A stretch of 64,000 nt of DNA from Apoderus coryli (Eukaryota; Arthropoda; Insecta; Coleoptera; Attelabidae): contig OU452199.1 of the NCBI GenBank assembly GCA_911728435.2, positions 13,030,860-13,094,859 of the forward strand, in the 5' to 3' direction. The translations under genes were made by a program, and so were the position numbers. Below, piece after piece: positions 23,220 through 36,841 of this stretch. Numbering within the stretch: the stretch's first letter is position 1; every line of letters begins with the position of its first letter. The notes under the pieces were generated by a model. The model did not search any database. It saw only the letters and a list, made by a program, of their open reading frames with translations, and was not told the origin of the DNA.

Positions 23220-25425
23220 TTTTGGTTGATATTGTTGATATATATATTGTTTGGTTGTAGTATTATTTTTCTTTTTTTTATTAGTGATAATTTGATATGG
23301 TTTGGGAAGAATCTGGATGTCGAGCAAAAGGTTTTCTGCGAAGAAAAGGCTACACCTACGCAAAAATCATTTTATTATTTCAGTGGGTTGCCATTTATTT
23401 TCAAGATTAATTTTTACTTGTTTTCTTTGTTTCTAGAAACCTTACTTTTTATGAAAATATTTTCTTAAGTATGTTCATGTATTTGTTTTTCTTTTGGAAA
23501 TAAATTATTATTACTGTATCCTGCGTCAAATTTATTCTAGCTAATATTTCGCTGATTATTTGGTTCGTACCATTTTTAGCCAATCAGAACGATAATACAA
23601 ACAATTATACACCTCCAGCTGTCCAGTCAAAAAATTGATTGGAGATCATTTACATATTTGTTACAAACATTCAGATGTTGCAGCGTGCTTCAGTCAAAGA
23701 TCTATTGTTTTAATTTACTCACAAAATAATCTAGCCAAATATTGTGCGTACATTAAAATAATACGGGTTATGCATCTCAAACTTCCTGTATAAATACGAA
23801 TCGTGCCCCTTTTTGTAATAATGCAACAAGTTATCGATGTATTACCGATTATTTTAAAGTACTTACTTATATATATATACTGTCAGCTTCTTCATTCTTT
23901 TAAAATCATTTATTTGTCTGCTTGTCACATCCGCTTTACCTAGAAATTAACCAATTAATATTAATTAGCAGCACATTAGATAACAAGAGTGTGGTAAATG
24001 TTATTTTACATGCTAGTGGGTCAATGGGTACGATCGTGGAAAACATTTTTCTTCGACCTGTGTTCATGCAACAGCATTTTGTATGGGTAATAGTTTATGT
24101 TTAACCATCTTCAGCGGCAAGTCATCAAATAAGAGAAAACACCTGATAATGTGAAAACATTGTCTAAAAATATTCTGTGTTGTCGATAAAATTTAGATTA
24201 TGAAATGCTTTTAAATTTGGATAATTATTACATTCCATTATTTCTATCATTCAGTCTTAACATAGAATTAGTCGATCCTATACGGCCGTGATATGGTAAA
24301 ACCTAATAACTATACTATAGACAATAATTTCTACGACTTTTTCTGCTTCTTATGTTTTCTATATTTTGTTGAGTTTCTCAAATATTACACTATCAAGTCA
24401 GACTTTGTGTTTTTCATAATGAATGTAAAATTTTCCTATATACCTAATACCTTGTGTTGTGATGGTATTGGAAAAGTCACAACCGTGTATTTCACCAAAG
24501 CCTTACAATATTAAAGCCTATATATGTAATTATGCGGTTTATTTTTATTGTTTTATAGATATTTCAATGCCATGTATGATTGCAGTTCAGCGACTGCATA
24601 ATATTAAAAACAGAAACACATAAACATTATGCTTACAGATCATTACCTTTGATGGGGATTTGCTCGTACGAGGGAATAATAAAATCTCTTATATTTGGTT
24701 TATTAATAATTTTTCTTAATACCGGTTGCTTTATACGGTTCCAGTAAGTTCTCATGAAAAATAAATGTTATGCTATACAAATAATAAAATACCTTCACTT
24801 TTAGATATAAAGCGGAATCAAGCATATATAATTTATGTAAATTTATTTTAATGTTGTTGTAATTATTAAACAACGGTTAACCACAGTTCGCGCATTTTTT
24901 AAGCCTATAAGAAGGTTTCGTGTTACAACCATCCTGAAGCTCGAAGGGTAGCTGCGCGTTCTATTAGAAGCATTTGTGATATTTATTACAATATTACGGT
25001 TGAAAAACGTTAATATATTATCAAAAATAATGCCTAGATCTTCGATTAACTTTGTTGATCTTAATTTGATGTTGTTTATGTCATACTTTTACATTTTGAA
25101 ATATTAAAATACAGACAGTTTGTAATAGACCAATAAGTAAATAAACAAGATGTCGCCACATACATATTGTTGTCAAATAAATAAAGCTCTAATGTCCAAC
25201 AGTTTACACCATTTTACTGAGCAGTAAAGACACAAATTAAAAATCAATAATCTATAACTATTTCAAAGAAAATTTTCGCTAAACTTCTACTTTTTCTAAG
25301 AAAAGAGTTGTATACAACATAAAAAAAAAACAGTCAGACACCTCAGAGATTAAGAACAAACAAAAATAACACATATAAAAAATAAAAATACGTTATATTG
25401 TATATTGTACATAAAAATCAGGTAG
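23220..25425. other. AT-rich stretch, no gene recognised
   Basis: No identifiable element. Short frames (23208-23468, 24293-24514) are hydrophobic and low-complexity. Confidence 0.5.
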
Positions 25426-25429
25426 CAGC

Positions 25430-25790
25430 TCATCAATAAGTTAACTCAGCCAGGAAAGGAATACCCTCTCCAAAAATCACCCCCAAAGAATCATGATAAG
25501 TATCACACAGATCATTAATTTTATCAAAATGATCACCTGGCTGTTATATAACATCATATTGGTCTTGAATGAACTTGAGGTAAGTATATATAAATTTAAT
25601 TGACACAACAGGTCAGGGCAGTCAATAGTGTGTGACCAATGACAGGTAGTGTTCACGTCTGCTTGAGGATCTTCACAGTCCTATATGTATTTTATAATTT
25701 TCATGTCGTCCGCAAATTATAGAAACAATAGTGAGGCAAATGTTCTCCGTTGTGGAACCCCTGAAACAAGAAACGTAAATAGTATAATAG
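25430..25790 (-). pseudogene. LINE reverse transcriptase catalytic-core relic
   Basis: Minus strand from about 25780: VSGVPQRRTFASLLFL followed, after a frame slip, by FADDMKIIKYI. These are the conserved SGVPQGS..GPLLF and FADD boxes of LINE polymerases, the Asp pair of FADD being catalytic. Downstream, NDLCDTYHDSLGVIF resembles the DLGV.F motif after the core. Stops and frameshifts interrupt it. The clade cannot be assigned from so little. Confidence 0.65.
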
Positions 25791-28361
25791 TTTTTAAATG
25801 AAATACTTTACATATTTATTGAATTATTCTGTGATCTTAACAAACACATGTCTGATAAACAAACAGCTGTTATTGGCCATGAGACTGTTTGTGTGATATG
25901 GAAAAGGTGTACGCATTGAAATTTTGTTCTTCCAACAAACTGTATGTGTATATACCCTCTGGTTAGAATGATATGCAAATATTTAAATACTGTTTTGTAT
26001 AAATATTATGACAAGGTGTTACAAGGAGAAACATTTTTTATACTCTTGTTTGTGGAGATAGTGATACTGATGCCTGAACACGTTATAACGTTTGGCTAAT
26101 GGACAAAAACTCTATTGTAAACCTTGAATTGTTGCATGTCACGTGGTTTATAGGACTGTTTTATGTACGCCATAACACACTAATTCAATTAATAATCATT
26201 AAATTGTAAAATTCATTGCCCATCAAATGCTTGAATGTACGTGTTCTGTTTGTTTATGTGAGATTTTTGGAATACTAACGAGTTTTAGTTAAGATGATTT
26301 TCCATATTTTATTACAATATCGTTAGCGATGTGTCAATGACGTATTTGGTTGCTATATACCTTTGTTTTCCTATGTAATAGTGTTAACACCTGATTATTT
26401 CAAATATTAGCAGAAAACGTAAAATTTAATAAAGAGTAATCATAAAAAAACTAAAAAACAAACTATCACCTGAAAAACAGCTATTTCTTTCGTGTATTAT
26501 AGTGATTCTTATGTAGGCATCGGTTTTGCATCCGTTTTTGCCACATTAACATTACGCTTAGGCGGATATAAAATAATTGTTTATATGTAATGTTTTAATC
26601 ATACTTTATATTAATTATAACACACAATTAAGAAATATGTAAAATTATTAATTACATTATAATTTAGAAACAGAATAAAAAAAATTAGTTTATGAAAGAA
26701 TTACAAACTATATATTTTACTCAACAATAAGTAACCTCAACAAATTATACATATTTTGGAGCTCTATTTGCTAAATTGATAAAAATGATGAAGGGCTGAA
26801 CCAAACTGTATGAGGCTTCGCGTTCATTTTCAGTTTCTTCGTAAAGTTTTATCAACGCTACGATCCCATAATATAAAGAAAATAACTATAATGATTATAC
26901 ACATACACCTGCTCGGATTTGAAATCAGGACTTTTCATTTCAACCTAAATTATTAGTCTACGCATTACCTACACAAAAATAAAGTTTTGTAAAAACCAAA
27001 AGAGATATCAGAAAAATGATTATGAAACAAAAAATGTACCTCTACATACTACATCGTATATCATATATTATTTAAACTACACCTTTTCGTTTAGGAAAAA
27101 TCAATTTTAATTTTGTCGTTTTTTTTAATATATCTCTAATTATTTTTTCATTTAATTTAGTTTAATTTAATTTAATTTTTTCTACTGGTATTCTGTATTA
27201 TTAAGCACACAGACGAACAGACAGAATAACAAGACAAGTATTTCCGGCGCAAAAAGAATCCATAAAAACCAATAGTTTCTCCATATAATATGCAATGTGG
27301 CTAGCTAAAATTATTTTTCGCTATAATCGTGTTTCATTATTTGGTCTAATTAATAATAATCCTGGAAATGTTGATGAAAATGCGCCCTAATTAAGTGATT
27401 AAATATTCATATTACATATATATATATATCATCACATATCGTTGTTTAATTAATAAATTTTGTAATAATAAATTTTATTGCTATTATATTATTCCTGTAA
27501 TTTAATTCGCAATTTACAATATTTGCTGACAATAGCAAATGAAACTCTGTTCATATAGGGTAAAGTAAGGTATATTGGTGATATAGGTAAATTACTACAA
27601 CTCGTGATACATTATTAGCATGAAATTATCTGTTCAAAAATCATCATACATTAGTAGCGAATTTATTCTGGCACTTGACGGTTCCTTCTATAGTTTCTTG
27701 AGTTAAAATAAATGTTTGCTACAACAAGTAGGTATTTTAATTTTTTGGAAACACACAAAAAATATTATGGTTATGGCCCTTAATTTATAAATCAATACAA
27801 TGAGGACATCAGCGAAACTGAACTAACGGAGTTTGAACCAAGATGTGGTATCGGATAGTGCAGAAACGGATTCCTTAGAATAATCTCGTGGGACAACTTT
27901 CATAATCTGGAATTTTTCTAATATCAATAAAAGTGTAAGATGCTTTCAAAATGGTGGAACCTAGGGGTATATCGGAAGTAGTCCTGTATTTTTTACTTCA
28001 AAGGGAACACTCTATTCAATATTATTGATTTTTTAGATTTCGCTAAAAATTCCAAATACCTAGATATTCCCTTATATTCAAATACGGGGGAAACTCTCTT
28101 TGACAGTTTGAAACAAATACCTATCTAATAGAGTTGGCTTTTGTATTTTGTAAAGGCTACGTACAAATAGAACAAATCATCCTTTGGAAAATATAGAAAC
28201 TGTTGTGAAGATCTAGATGCGATAAACAAAACCAAGATATATAAACCAATTGCTTCAGATGAAAAATAATTATTCGCTAAAATTCGTTTAAGTTTAACAT
28301 GTTTCTCCAATCAGAAAAAATAAGTTGGAATTGTCGAAAACTTTCGTAAGTAAACAAGATA
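25791..28361. other. AT-rich stretch, no gene recognised
   Basis: No gene recognised. At 26895-26970 a minus-strand segment has a weak tRNA B-box-like GATTTCAAATCC but no convincing fold. A short (AT)n run lies near 27417-27430. Confidence 0.5.
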
Positions 28362-28363
28362 TA

Positions 28364-30023
28364 CAGGGTGGTCCAACTTTTACCTGCATAAATCTCAGAA
28401 TCGATAGATAATCGACAAATAATGTGAGTTTGGTTAATAAACTATGTACGAAAAATTCTTCGTTAAAAAGTTACAGGGTGTTGAAATTTAAGAAAAAAAT
28501 TCGAATTTTATTAATATCTTTATAACCAATTGAGATATTTAAATGAAATTTGGTACGTGTAGAGAGCTAATCTAGCTGAATTTTGCCATTTAATAATATT
28601 ATTTTTATTTCCACCAGTGGCGTGCGTACGGCTACCGATTGCGATATTTTGAATGAAAAAACAGATACGCCACTGATTTTTCTGAAAATAAAAATTATAT
28701 CTGCAATCCTTATTCAATTTAAAAGAAAAAAGTACTCTTGGCTTTTTTTCGTTTGACGCAACATTTTCGAGTAAAAAAATAAAAATCGTCTAAATCAAAT
28801 GTATTGAAAACCAACATAAAAATAACATCTCATTACACGTTTTAACACATTTTACAGTTTTTTTTACAGGAACTGTCCAAAATGACTACCGTCATTGTCA
28901 ATACATAATTGACATCTTCTGCTGATGCTCTTAATTGCTGCTTCTTGAATTTTTAAGACTAATTCTTCGCGGTTTCTGACCGGCACCCTATACACTTTTT
29001 CTTTTAGGTAGCCCCCAATAAAGAAATCAATTGGAGTCAGGTCAGGCGACCTTGGGCCCAAGATATAGGTCCCTCATGATTATTTTCGACTTTTCCAGAG
29101 AAATGGCCAATCCTTTGATTTCTCACATTCCGCCCGAAATGTGCTCGTGCTCCATCCATTTGAAACCATCCATTCGCACGTAAATGAAGTGGCACGTCTT
29201 CCATTAAATCATTTACATTATTCTGTACAAAGTCTAAAAACAATTGTGCTGAGACCCTAGCTGGTAAAAAGAATGGTCCGAGGAGATTATCGGATATTAC
29301 TCCTAGCCACACGTTCACACTGAATTGGTGTTGAAACTTTCTCGCTCGCACTTCGTTTGGATTGTGTTGTGACCAAATATGAAAGTTGTGGTAATTCGTT
29401 ATACCAGTACTTGTAAATGAAGCTTCATCAGTCCAGCAAACCTTTTGCAGGAAATCTCCATCTACTTGATTTATTAAATAACCAATTGCAATGCAGTTAC
29501 GCGTTTTAACATAGTCCTCAGCCAACAAATCTTGCACAGGCCTAAAATGGTAAGCCTTTCTACCATCTTTATGAAGTGACCTAAGAATTTTATTTAGACG
29601 ATTTTTATTTTTTTACTCGAAAATGTTGCGTCAAACGAAAAAAAGCCAAGAGTACTTTTTTCTTTTAAATTGAATAGGGATTGTAGATATAATTTTTATT
29701 TTGAGAAAAACCAGTGAGGTATCTGTTTTTTCATTCAAAATATCGCAATCGGTAGCCGTACGCACGCCACTGGTGGAAATAAAAATAATATTATTACATG
29801 GCAAAATTAAGCTAGATTAGCTCTCTACACGTACCAAATTTCATTTAAATATCTCAATTGGTTATAAAGATATTAATAAAATTCGAATTTGTTTCTTAAA
29901 TTTCAACACCCTGTAACTTTGTAACGAAGAATTTTTCGTACATAGTTTATTAACCAAACTCACATTATCTGTCGATTATCTATCGATTCTGAAATTTATG
30001 CAGGTAAAAGTTGGACCACCCTG
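28364..30023. mobile_element. defective mariner-like element with about 430-bp TIRs
   Basis: Ends read CAGGGTGGTCCAACTTTTAC and its exact inverse. TA flanks both (28362-28363; 30024-30025). The terminal repeats run from 28364 to about 28798 and from about 29594 to 30023, differing at roughly a dozen positions (about 97 percent identical by eye). Between them is only a truncated transposase on the minus strand. The first 14 bp are shared with the intact element at 59378-61464, but the rest of the TIR is different. Confidence 0.95.
28862..29612 (-). pseudogene. mariner-like transposase, N-truncated and frameshifted
   Basis: The open frame starts after a stop at 29613-29615, inside the right TIR, and reads NRLNKILRSLHKDGRKAYHF, then VCWTDEASF (first catalytic Asp), HNFHIWSQHNPN, VWLGVISDNLLGPFFLP and FQMDGARAHFG (second Asp). 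A frameshift near 29045 follows; the other frame continues GPRSPDLTPIDFFIGGYLKE (third Asp) to NDGSHFGQFL. The Asp2-Asp3 spacing is about 41-42 residues, like the DD41D element at 59 kb. The DNA-binding N-terminus is replaced by TIR sequence, so the protein cannot be active. Confidence 0.9.
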
Positions 30024-30025
30024 TA

Positions 30026-31194
30026 TACTGAAGTAATCTTTATTCAAGTTTTACCGATAAATAGCAAATAACGGCCGGGCTGAGGTCAGAATCAGTTAAG
30101 ACTGTTATTTGTAGATATCAGCAGTATTTCGTTATAGATTTGTCACCATACTGCAGATTTTGTAACAGTCTCTTTGCATAAGCTAGCAATACTTATTGGT
30201 TCTAGAGAAATTAATTCTTAGTTGCCGCAGCTTTTTCCGGGAATACATCTGTGGGAATTTCGTTCTCGAATATTCCTTCCATGGCTGATGATTGTAATCA
30301 GTCAACCTAACAATAAACAATAGGGAAGCTCATAGTTTTTAGGATCTGTTGGCTAAGGAACTTGTGAGAAATAAGATTGCTATGCATTTAGCTGGTTTAA
30401 TTAAATATGTATATAGAAAAAAAATCCTGGAGGTGACGATCTTTGCTTTGTTATTATTTAATTTCCGTCCATAAACACTTAACAACTCTGTGGCTAATAT
30501 ATCAGATCAGAGAGAAAATATATTTAAAGTTTTTTGCTTATAAGACATATATATTTATATATATAATATATTATTAACTTTATTTCCCAAGAGCACTAGC
30601 TGCAGATGTGAATAAATTTAAATTTCGTACACATCGCAATATTCATAAGCACATGTTCACCAAGTAAACAACAAGAAATAAATAGCAGCAGCCCATTAAA
30701 ATTACAAATAAACCACCAAGTTTATTTATTTACTTTACGTATTATATAGTGTTTTGCAACTTACTCCAATATTGATGAAAGTATTAGAATGATTGGTAGT
30801 TTCTAGTTTGCCTTAGATAAAATGCATTATTTGCAAATGTATGTTTATTTTTTAATGTCTTATCATGCAACTGCTCTGTGACGTAAGCATTAAATATCAG
30901 AATCGTTATCAACCTACACAGCTGACTTAGGCAATTTGATTTAATATCAAAAAAATGTCGTAACTAACGTATTCCGTATACAAAAGCTTATGTTTAATTA
31001 AATAATTAAAATTGTATATTACGGAAAATAGGTCATTTCCTTTTATTAACTGATTTGAGAATTAAGCTTACTATTACTATACTTTTTTATTTTTTTCAGT
31101 TTACTTTTCTCGGGGTGTTCGGTTTTTAAAAAAAAACTTTTTTAAATAAAGACAACATTTATCTTTATTTTCGTCAAATAAATAATCTAAAATG
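30026..31194. other. AT-rich stretch, no gene recognised
   Basis: Nothing identifiable. Confidence 0.5.
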
Positions 31195-31195
31195 A

Positions 31196-31235
31196 CAACG
31201 ACATTTCGTCACTAATTAGTAACTTCTTCAGGTTG
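31196..31235 (-). ncRNA. hammerhead-like motif C
   Basis: Minus strand: CAAC, CTGAAGA, one unpaired A, a 6-bp stem II (GTTACT/AGTGAC, loop AATT), GAAA, one-pair helix III (ATGT), cleavage base C, then GTTG. CAAC and GTTG form a 4-bp helix I. All catalytic core positions of the hammerhead consensus are present, apart from the extra base before stem II. Confidence 0.7.
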
Positions 31236-31398
31236 AACACATTTTTCTTACCCAAATTCCAATACCTACGTCAATATCAAAAATAACAAACAATCTTCTT
31301 TATAGTTACAAACAATACATTTAAAACATTCAAATGTAATAAAACTCGTTTTTATTTAAGGACGGATCTATATCTGTATAAATCTCTCCTTATTTTTT

Positions 31399-31442
31399 TT
31401 GTCTAGGTTTCGGCAAGGTAAATCTTGTCTTCTTCAGGACAA
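31399..31442 (-). ncRNA. hammerhead-like motif D
   Basis: Minus strand: TTGTC, CTGAAGA, unpaired A, stem II beginning GACAA and ending TTGCC (one mismatch), GAAA, A-CC-T helix III, cleavage base A, then GACAA. TTGTC and GACAA give a 5-bp helix I, the longest seen here. It lies 163 nt from motif C on the same strand with quite different helices. Confidence 0.7.
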
Positions 31443-31539
31443 TCTTGTTTAATTTTTTTTATATTATTTGTTTCTGGTTTGTAATAATATAAACATTTGT
31501 CTGCTGGACAAGAACTATTCATTTTACCCCAGGAAAAGT

Positions 31540-32088
31540 GTACTTTGAAGGTCTTTTGCTGTCGCTATTCGTTTTCGCAAAGAAGAAACTACTAAATATC
31601 GGTCCTCAATTTGTGCAGTTTTGCGCTTTCGAACTTGTCCGGTTCGTCTTTTATATCGTCCAGTTTCCCTATAGAAATCATATCTACACACGTTTGATGA
31701 CTGCCGGACTGCGATTAAAATTTCTTGCTACTTGCCGAATTTTTACCCCATTTTAAATTAAAGCTATAGCACGAGCGACTTCTATCTGGCTAAGATCTCT
31801 CATTTTGACAGATGATGAATTCAACAACTGCAACTTGTCATACCATTGCCCGGTGACGATCTCTAAGCATACCGCGACACAAAACCTAAATGTGAATATT
31901 TTCATAATCACTTCATTTTTTGTACTTGCTCTGGAATATTAAATTTATCAAGAATGAGCATAATCACGTTTATTTTTTAACAACTCACTAAAATAAAACG
32001 CAAAATATAATTTTAATTTGTTAATAACAGCAAGCAAAAAAGTTACAAGGTTATCCAAAAGTGTTCCTTTAATTTTTTTCAATCAGTG
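31540..32088 (-). pseudogene. Tc1-like element, 5' end with TIR and transposase N-terminus
   Basis: The right edge reads (minus) CACTGATTGAAAAAAATTAA then AGGAACACTTTTGGATAACC, a Tc1-type terminus next to TA at 32089-32090. Inward, from about 31815, the minus strand encodes MRDLSQIEVARAIALI, then VKIRQVARNFNRSPAVIKRV, RETGRYKRRTGQVRKRKTA and EDRYLVVSSLRKRIATAKDL: two helix-turn-helix subdomains joined by the GRKRKT linker, as in Tc1 transposases. There are stops and a frameshift. The catalytic domain and left TIR are missing. Confidence 0.8.
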
Positions 32089-35036
32089 TACATAATACAA
32101 AATAAATATTAGACATACATATGTATATAAATATAAATACACATAGTGATCGTTGATCATGTTCGGCAAAAGTACTGCATTGCACTATTTCGCAAATCAT
32201 GAGCAAGATCTTTGTTAAAAATAATTGATAATTATTATTAGTGACTCATGGATATCTAAATTATATGATTTATATAAAATGTATATAAAAAAAGAATAAT
32301 TCGGAAATATAGATTGAAACGTTTATGCCCTACAACAACAAACCTTCTCTGTCCAAAATAGTCCTTTGAGCTCGAGGAACACGTAATTTTTGTAAAATAT
32401 TTATCAGTTTTTTAGGAAATCGGCTCCTCTTGTCTCTTTCTACATATACGCTCAATAATAGTTATATTTCGACCACTCGGTTTTAAGATGCTTATTGTAA
32501 AAACAAACTAAAAACAGTTACGTAAGTTGAATTTCAACTTTAATAATAATTTATCCGAGACAGTTTGAATTGTAATTATTATACTTATTGATAAAAACTT
32601 TAAAAGTTAAAGCAATACTGAGTTAGAGGCATTAATATAACGGAACTCCCAAGTAGATCGTGCATTTTAATCAATTCCGATTAACGTAATTCTCTATTTA
32701 ACGTCAATATCATTTTGATATTTATTATCATTTCGGATTTATGTTTTAATAGACGCATTTACCTCAGAATATTGGTTTAGTTGACAATGAGCCCGAGGTA
32801 ATACAACCTACGATTTGTTTTCTAATTTAAATATATGCTAATTTAGCGCCACTATCAGTTTTACAGCCTGTTCTCTGCGTGAACATTTACATACGTTGAC
32901 CTTAAAGATTAATTAGTAGATTTGTATTTATGTTTTCTTTTTTGTCATATTGATGGCTATGTGCTTTGAATATTGCAAATATGCAGATCTATATTATATT
33001 GTTAGTTAGATATGTAGGTATAGTTTAAATAATAATTTCAATGACAAATAGAACTTGCTAAACATCTAATTCTGTAATATTATAATTTCTAGGTAAAACT
33101 GATAAAAAGGACACGTTATATTTTAATACTTATAGGCTAGACGGTATAGAGGTTACTACAAGGTCAATGTCACATTTAAAAATTTCAATACAGTTGATCA
33201 ACGATAGGTTATAAGTGTGAATGGCCAGTGGCTAAACTTCGCCAAATAAAGACGTTTATTATTAATTATCAGATGTATATTTGCACTTGTACTAATTAAT
33301 TAAAACACACAGCAAATATAAATCTATATTGTCATAATGTTGGGAGACAATGAGGGTAATCACGCCTAAGGAATGATAAATTTTTACATTAGTAATCCGC
33401 TTCACCTCCATACGCATATTGACAATTTTAACTCGTCGATGCATGCTGCGATTAAGATGAAATGTGCTTGTAATTTATCCTCGAGTAACCGACCTCAAAA
33501 GATATTATTTCTGTCCTTTATCCAGTATAAAATAGGATAATCAACTCAGGCTTCTACCTATTATCTCTCATGTTTCTGTTCAAGCGGCTTATGAAATCGA
33601 GCATCATCAGGTATTGCAGTCTTTGAAGGTAACGAAAGAGTTGTAAATATAATCCTGGACTGAGAATTCATATTTCTATCTAAACTAAACAACAAAAAAA
33701 ACTAGACGTTACCTGCCGAAATTTTCTATGGTTTACTGTAACACCCTAGTCAGCGTAGAAAGCGCAATCTTGCACTCCAAGGGAAATGACAATTACGTGC
33801 TTTATTCACGACTTCAGCACGCTCTTCCTCGACCATCATGAGCCAACAAACAAACAAAATTATCTCATTCATTTTTATTAAGTTCCCATAACGGCAATTC
33901 TTCAAGTACAGGAATACTAAATAAACTTAGCAAAATAATTCCACATTCAATCAGTAAAAATTGATTAAAATATTAATTAACAATCGTAACTATCAGGTAA
34001 AATCAGATAACTTATTAAGTGAGGTCTGAAGAAATAGTTTTAAATTTAAACCACTCACAGTGCTAGTTACAAAATATGTGATTATACAATCCAATTACAG
34101 ATTAAAGGATAAATCTCGTTACAAGAAATGGTCAACGACTCACCAAACTATTACCAATTTATAAACAATTCCTAAAATAAAAGTAAACAAGCGGCCAATA
34201 GACTCTGTTCCAGTGACGGGGCAATCTTAAAAAGAATTTAAGATCGAATCGAATAAATCGATACATTTCTTGCATCTTTATTAATGAAAGAAGCTTGACA
34301 TTTTGAGCATCCGTGTCAAATTAAATGTTTCCGTTTAGTGGACAGTTTTGATTACAATAACATTCGTCACGTGAAAAACTAATATTTTATATATTTTTTT
34401 AGACATTTCGCACAATTGTTTGGAATATATCCAAATGCTTCAAATTGTCCACACTACACGATAACCGTAAATTCATGTTTCGACAGTGTAAGGAAATATC
34501 TGGTAAAAAGAATTTCATAAGCAAGGCAGGAACAATATGTGCAGACCGGCTACAATTTCAATAATAATAATAATGAAAAGTTTCACGGCCCAGATTTGAA
34601 GTCGCAACCTTACGATTCCGAAGGCTTAATAATTCAATCAATTTAAAAAGCATTTATTTCTTGTCGCATAATTTACAATGCACAGATTACCTTACAATAT
34701 ACACAACACGTAATTATCACACGTATAAATCGCTTGGAGCGTTCAACGAGAGATGCAAACAAATATCTCACATAGAAGGGCGTAGATTTTCAGCCTCTTT
34801 CTGAACCAAACTGTATTGCGTATAAAAATTCAGCTACAGACGGGTAGCTCCTGGTGATCCCACCCGAGTGTAGCATGGAAAATTAAAGTAAATTATGCTA
34901 GTGCGTGCAGCTTTGTTAATCAAAGCTTATGCGGGGAAAAATAAGGAAAAAACCCGCCCTATGAAGACCTAATGTTAACATATAGACCTACGGGTGTACC
35001 ATAATTGTTTTTTTTTTAATTGTCGTTAAATACAGA

Positions 35037-35130
35037 CGCCCAGAACCTAGATGGTGACAATGATAAAACAGACATCATCGAACACAAATTTGACACCTTG
35101 TGTCATTTAAAAGCCAGTATGCCAGATTTA
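35037..35130 (+). CDS. candidate isolated internal exon, unknown protein
   Basis: A T run of ten and TTAAATACAG form a good 3' splice site at 35036. The following frame reads AQNLDGDNDKTDIIEHKFD and LCHLKASMPDLVL, acidic and of higher complexity than the surrounding DNA. CTTGTGAAT near 35130 could be a donor. I do not recognise the protein. No neighbouring exon was identified, so this may be a host exon or chance. Confidence 0.2.
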
Positions 35131-36841
35131 GTTCTTGTGAATAGTATTAGAATAAAAATAAGTATAAATCAGGAGTTTTTTTGTAGATATAACAATATTT
35201 TAATATTTGCTATATTATTGTGGAAGTTGATTAAGTTAAATTTTCCGGCACATCTTGTATAATAAAGTTCGTTTAATAGTTTTAGAACATTAAATTAATT
35301 TTGAGTACCTAATATTTAATTAAAACTAAATTAATAGAACTATTGAAACAAATTATGTCTAACAATGTATAAAGCTTGCAAAGATACCTATTCATAAGAA
35401 TCAAATTAATATATCGTAATATGTTAGTATTAAGATATTGTGCAACAAATTAACTCTGCACGTGTTTATAACATATCGGTAAGACGCACCCAAATTAATA
35501 CAAACACCACGACTTTCGAGTGTTGAAGGCGCCTAGCTGCCTAGATTCTGCATTATAATATTTTACTTGGTCGCGTTTTACCTCAATTCATATTCATGGC
35601 AGATAAATTCCCGATTTGACAGTGTTAAATGCGTACATAACACATTAAAAGCAATAAAAATAATAAATGGGATTTTCTTCCCGGACGCCTTGTCAGATTT
35701 GAAAAAGAATCAGGGTCACAGTTAAAGAAGTACCTACATATTGAAAAAAAAATGGTTTCAAGCCGACCTAACACGCCCCCACCTATCCAGAGTAGAGTGT
35801 AATAAATTACCAGCATTGAAATATATAACAGTGGATATATTAATATTTTACATGATACAGTATGTTTATAAAATAGTTTCTAAAGCTTTACTATTTTTAT
35901 TTTCTTTTTTGTATTACATCAAGATAAATGAATATTTTACTCCTTGTCTTCTATTTTTATATTTTTAACTGCTTAGTTTACTTTTTTATTTAACTTACGT
36001 TCAGCATTGGTACAAAAAAGTTTTCTTCTGGGCCTATAACTTCACGAAATTAAGTATTTCTGGTTTCTGATGAAATTTAATCTTGTCTTCTAGTTAATAA
36101 GGAAATAAAGTATAGAATTCATACGCAGTTTTACGTTTTTTACATATATTATTTATTATTTCTTTTTACTGAAACACATCTTCCTCATCGGAGGACAGCA
36201 TTTTACCACAAGGATAGTACAGACTAAACTGAAGAACTGCACTATTACGAAGTCCACAAGATAATACTGTTTAAGGGAACATTTATCCGAAATATGCTCA
36301 AAGGTCTTTGATAGAGCTGCAATAATCCGGTTGACTTCCCAAAATGCTGAATTTCTTAAATATATTACCTATGCCTGCGACTGCGCCTCTTTACCGCATC
36401 AGAATAATTTTATTTAGTATTTGAGTCTAGATATATGGAAGTCTCAAGGCCTTACAGCGGTGGGACTTTGTCATCTGTGTCGTATATAATTCTGTTCTTC
36501 GCTACAATTCTACATGTGGAGCACTCTGCGTGACAAATTATTCGCTACAAGTCAACCAAAATAGTCGATTCAAAGCGTTACCTCTGGACGTATGGACTTT
36601 TTCAAATAGAGAAAGGTTGGCTTGGGAAGAGGTGTGTTGTGTGTGTGGTTTGTTTTTATAGTGGAATAGATTTTAATATTCCTATACACCTTGCCACACA
36701 GATTCTTGTTGGAACATGTGCTTTCTGGGGAACCTGGAGACATTAACCAGGGTTCAAGAGACTAGCCTGAGTCACCCTAAAGCCAGATGTTCCTATAACC
36801 TATTAAAACATTACTACGTAGTTTATTCATAAACAAAATAG

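Noticed and set aside
26895..26970. tRNA-like minus-strand segment
   Set aside because: Only a weak B box is visible; acceptor and anticodon arms could not be folded convincingly. The same holds near 34590.
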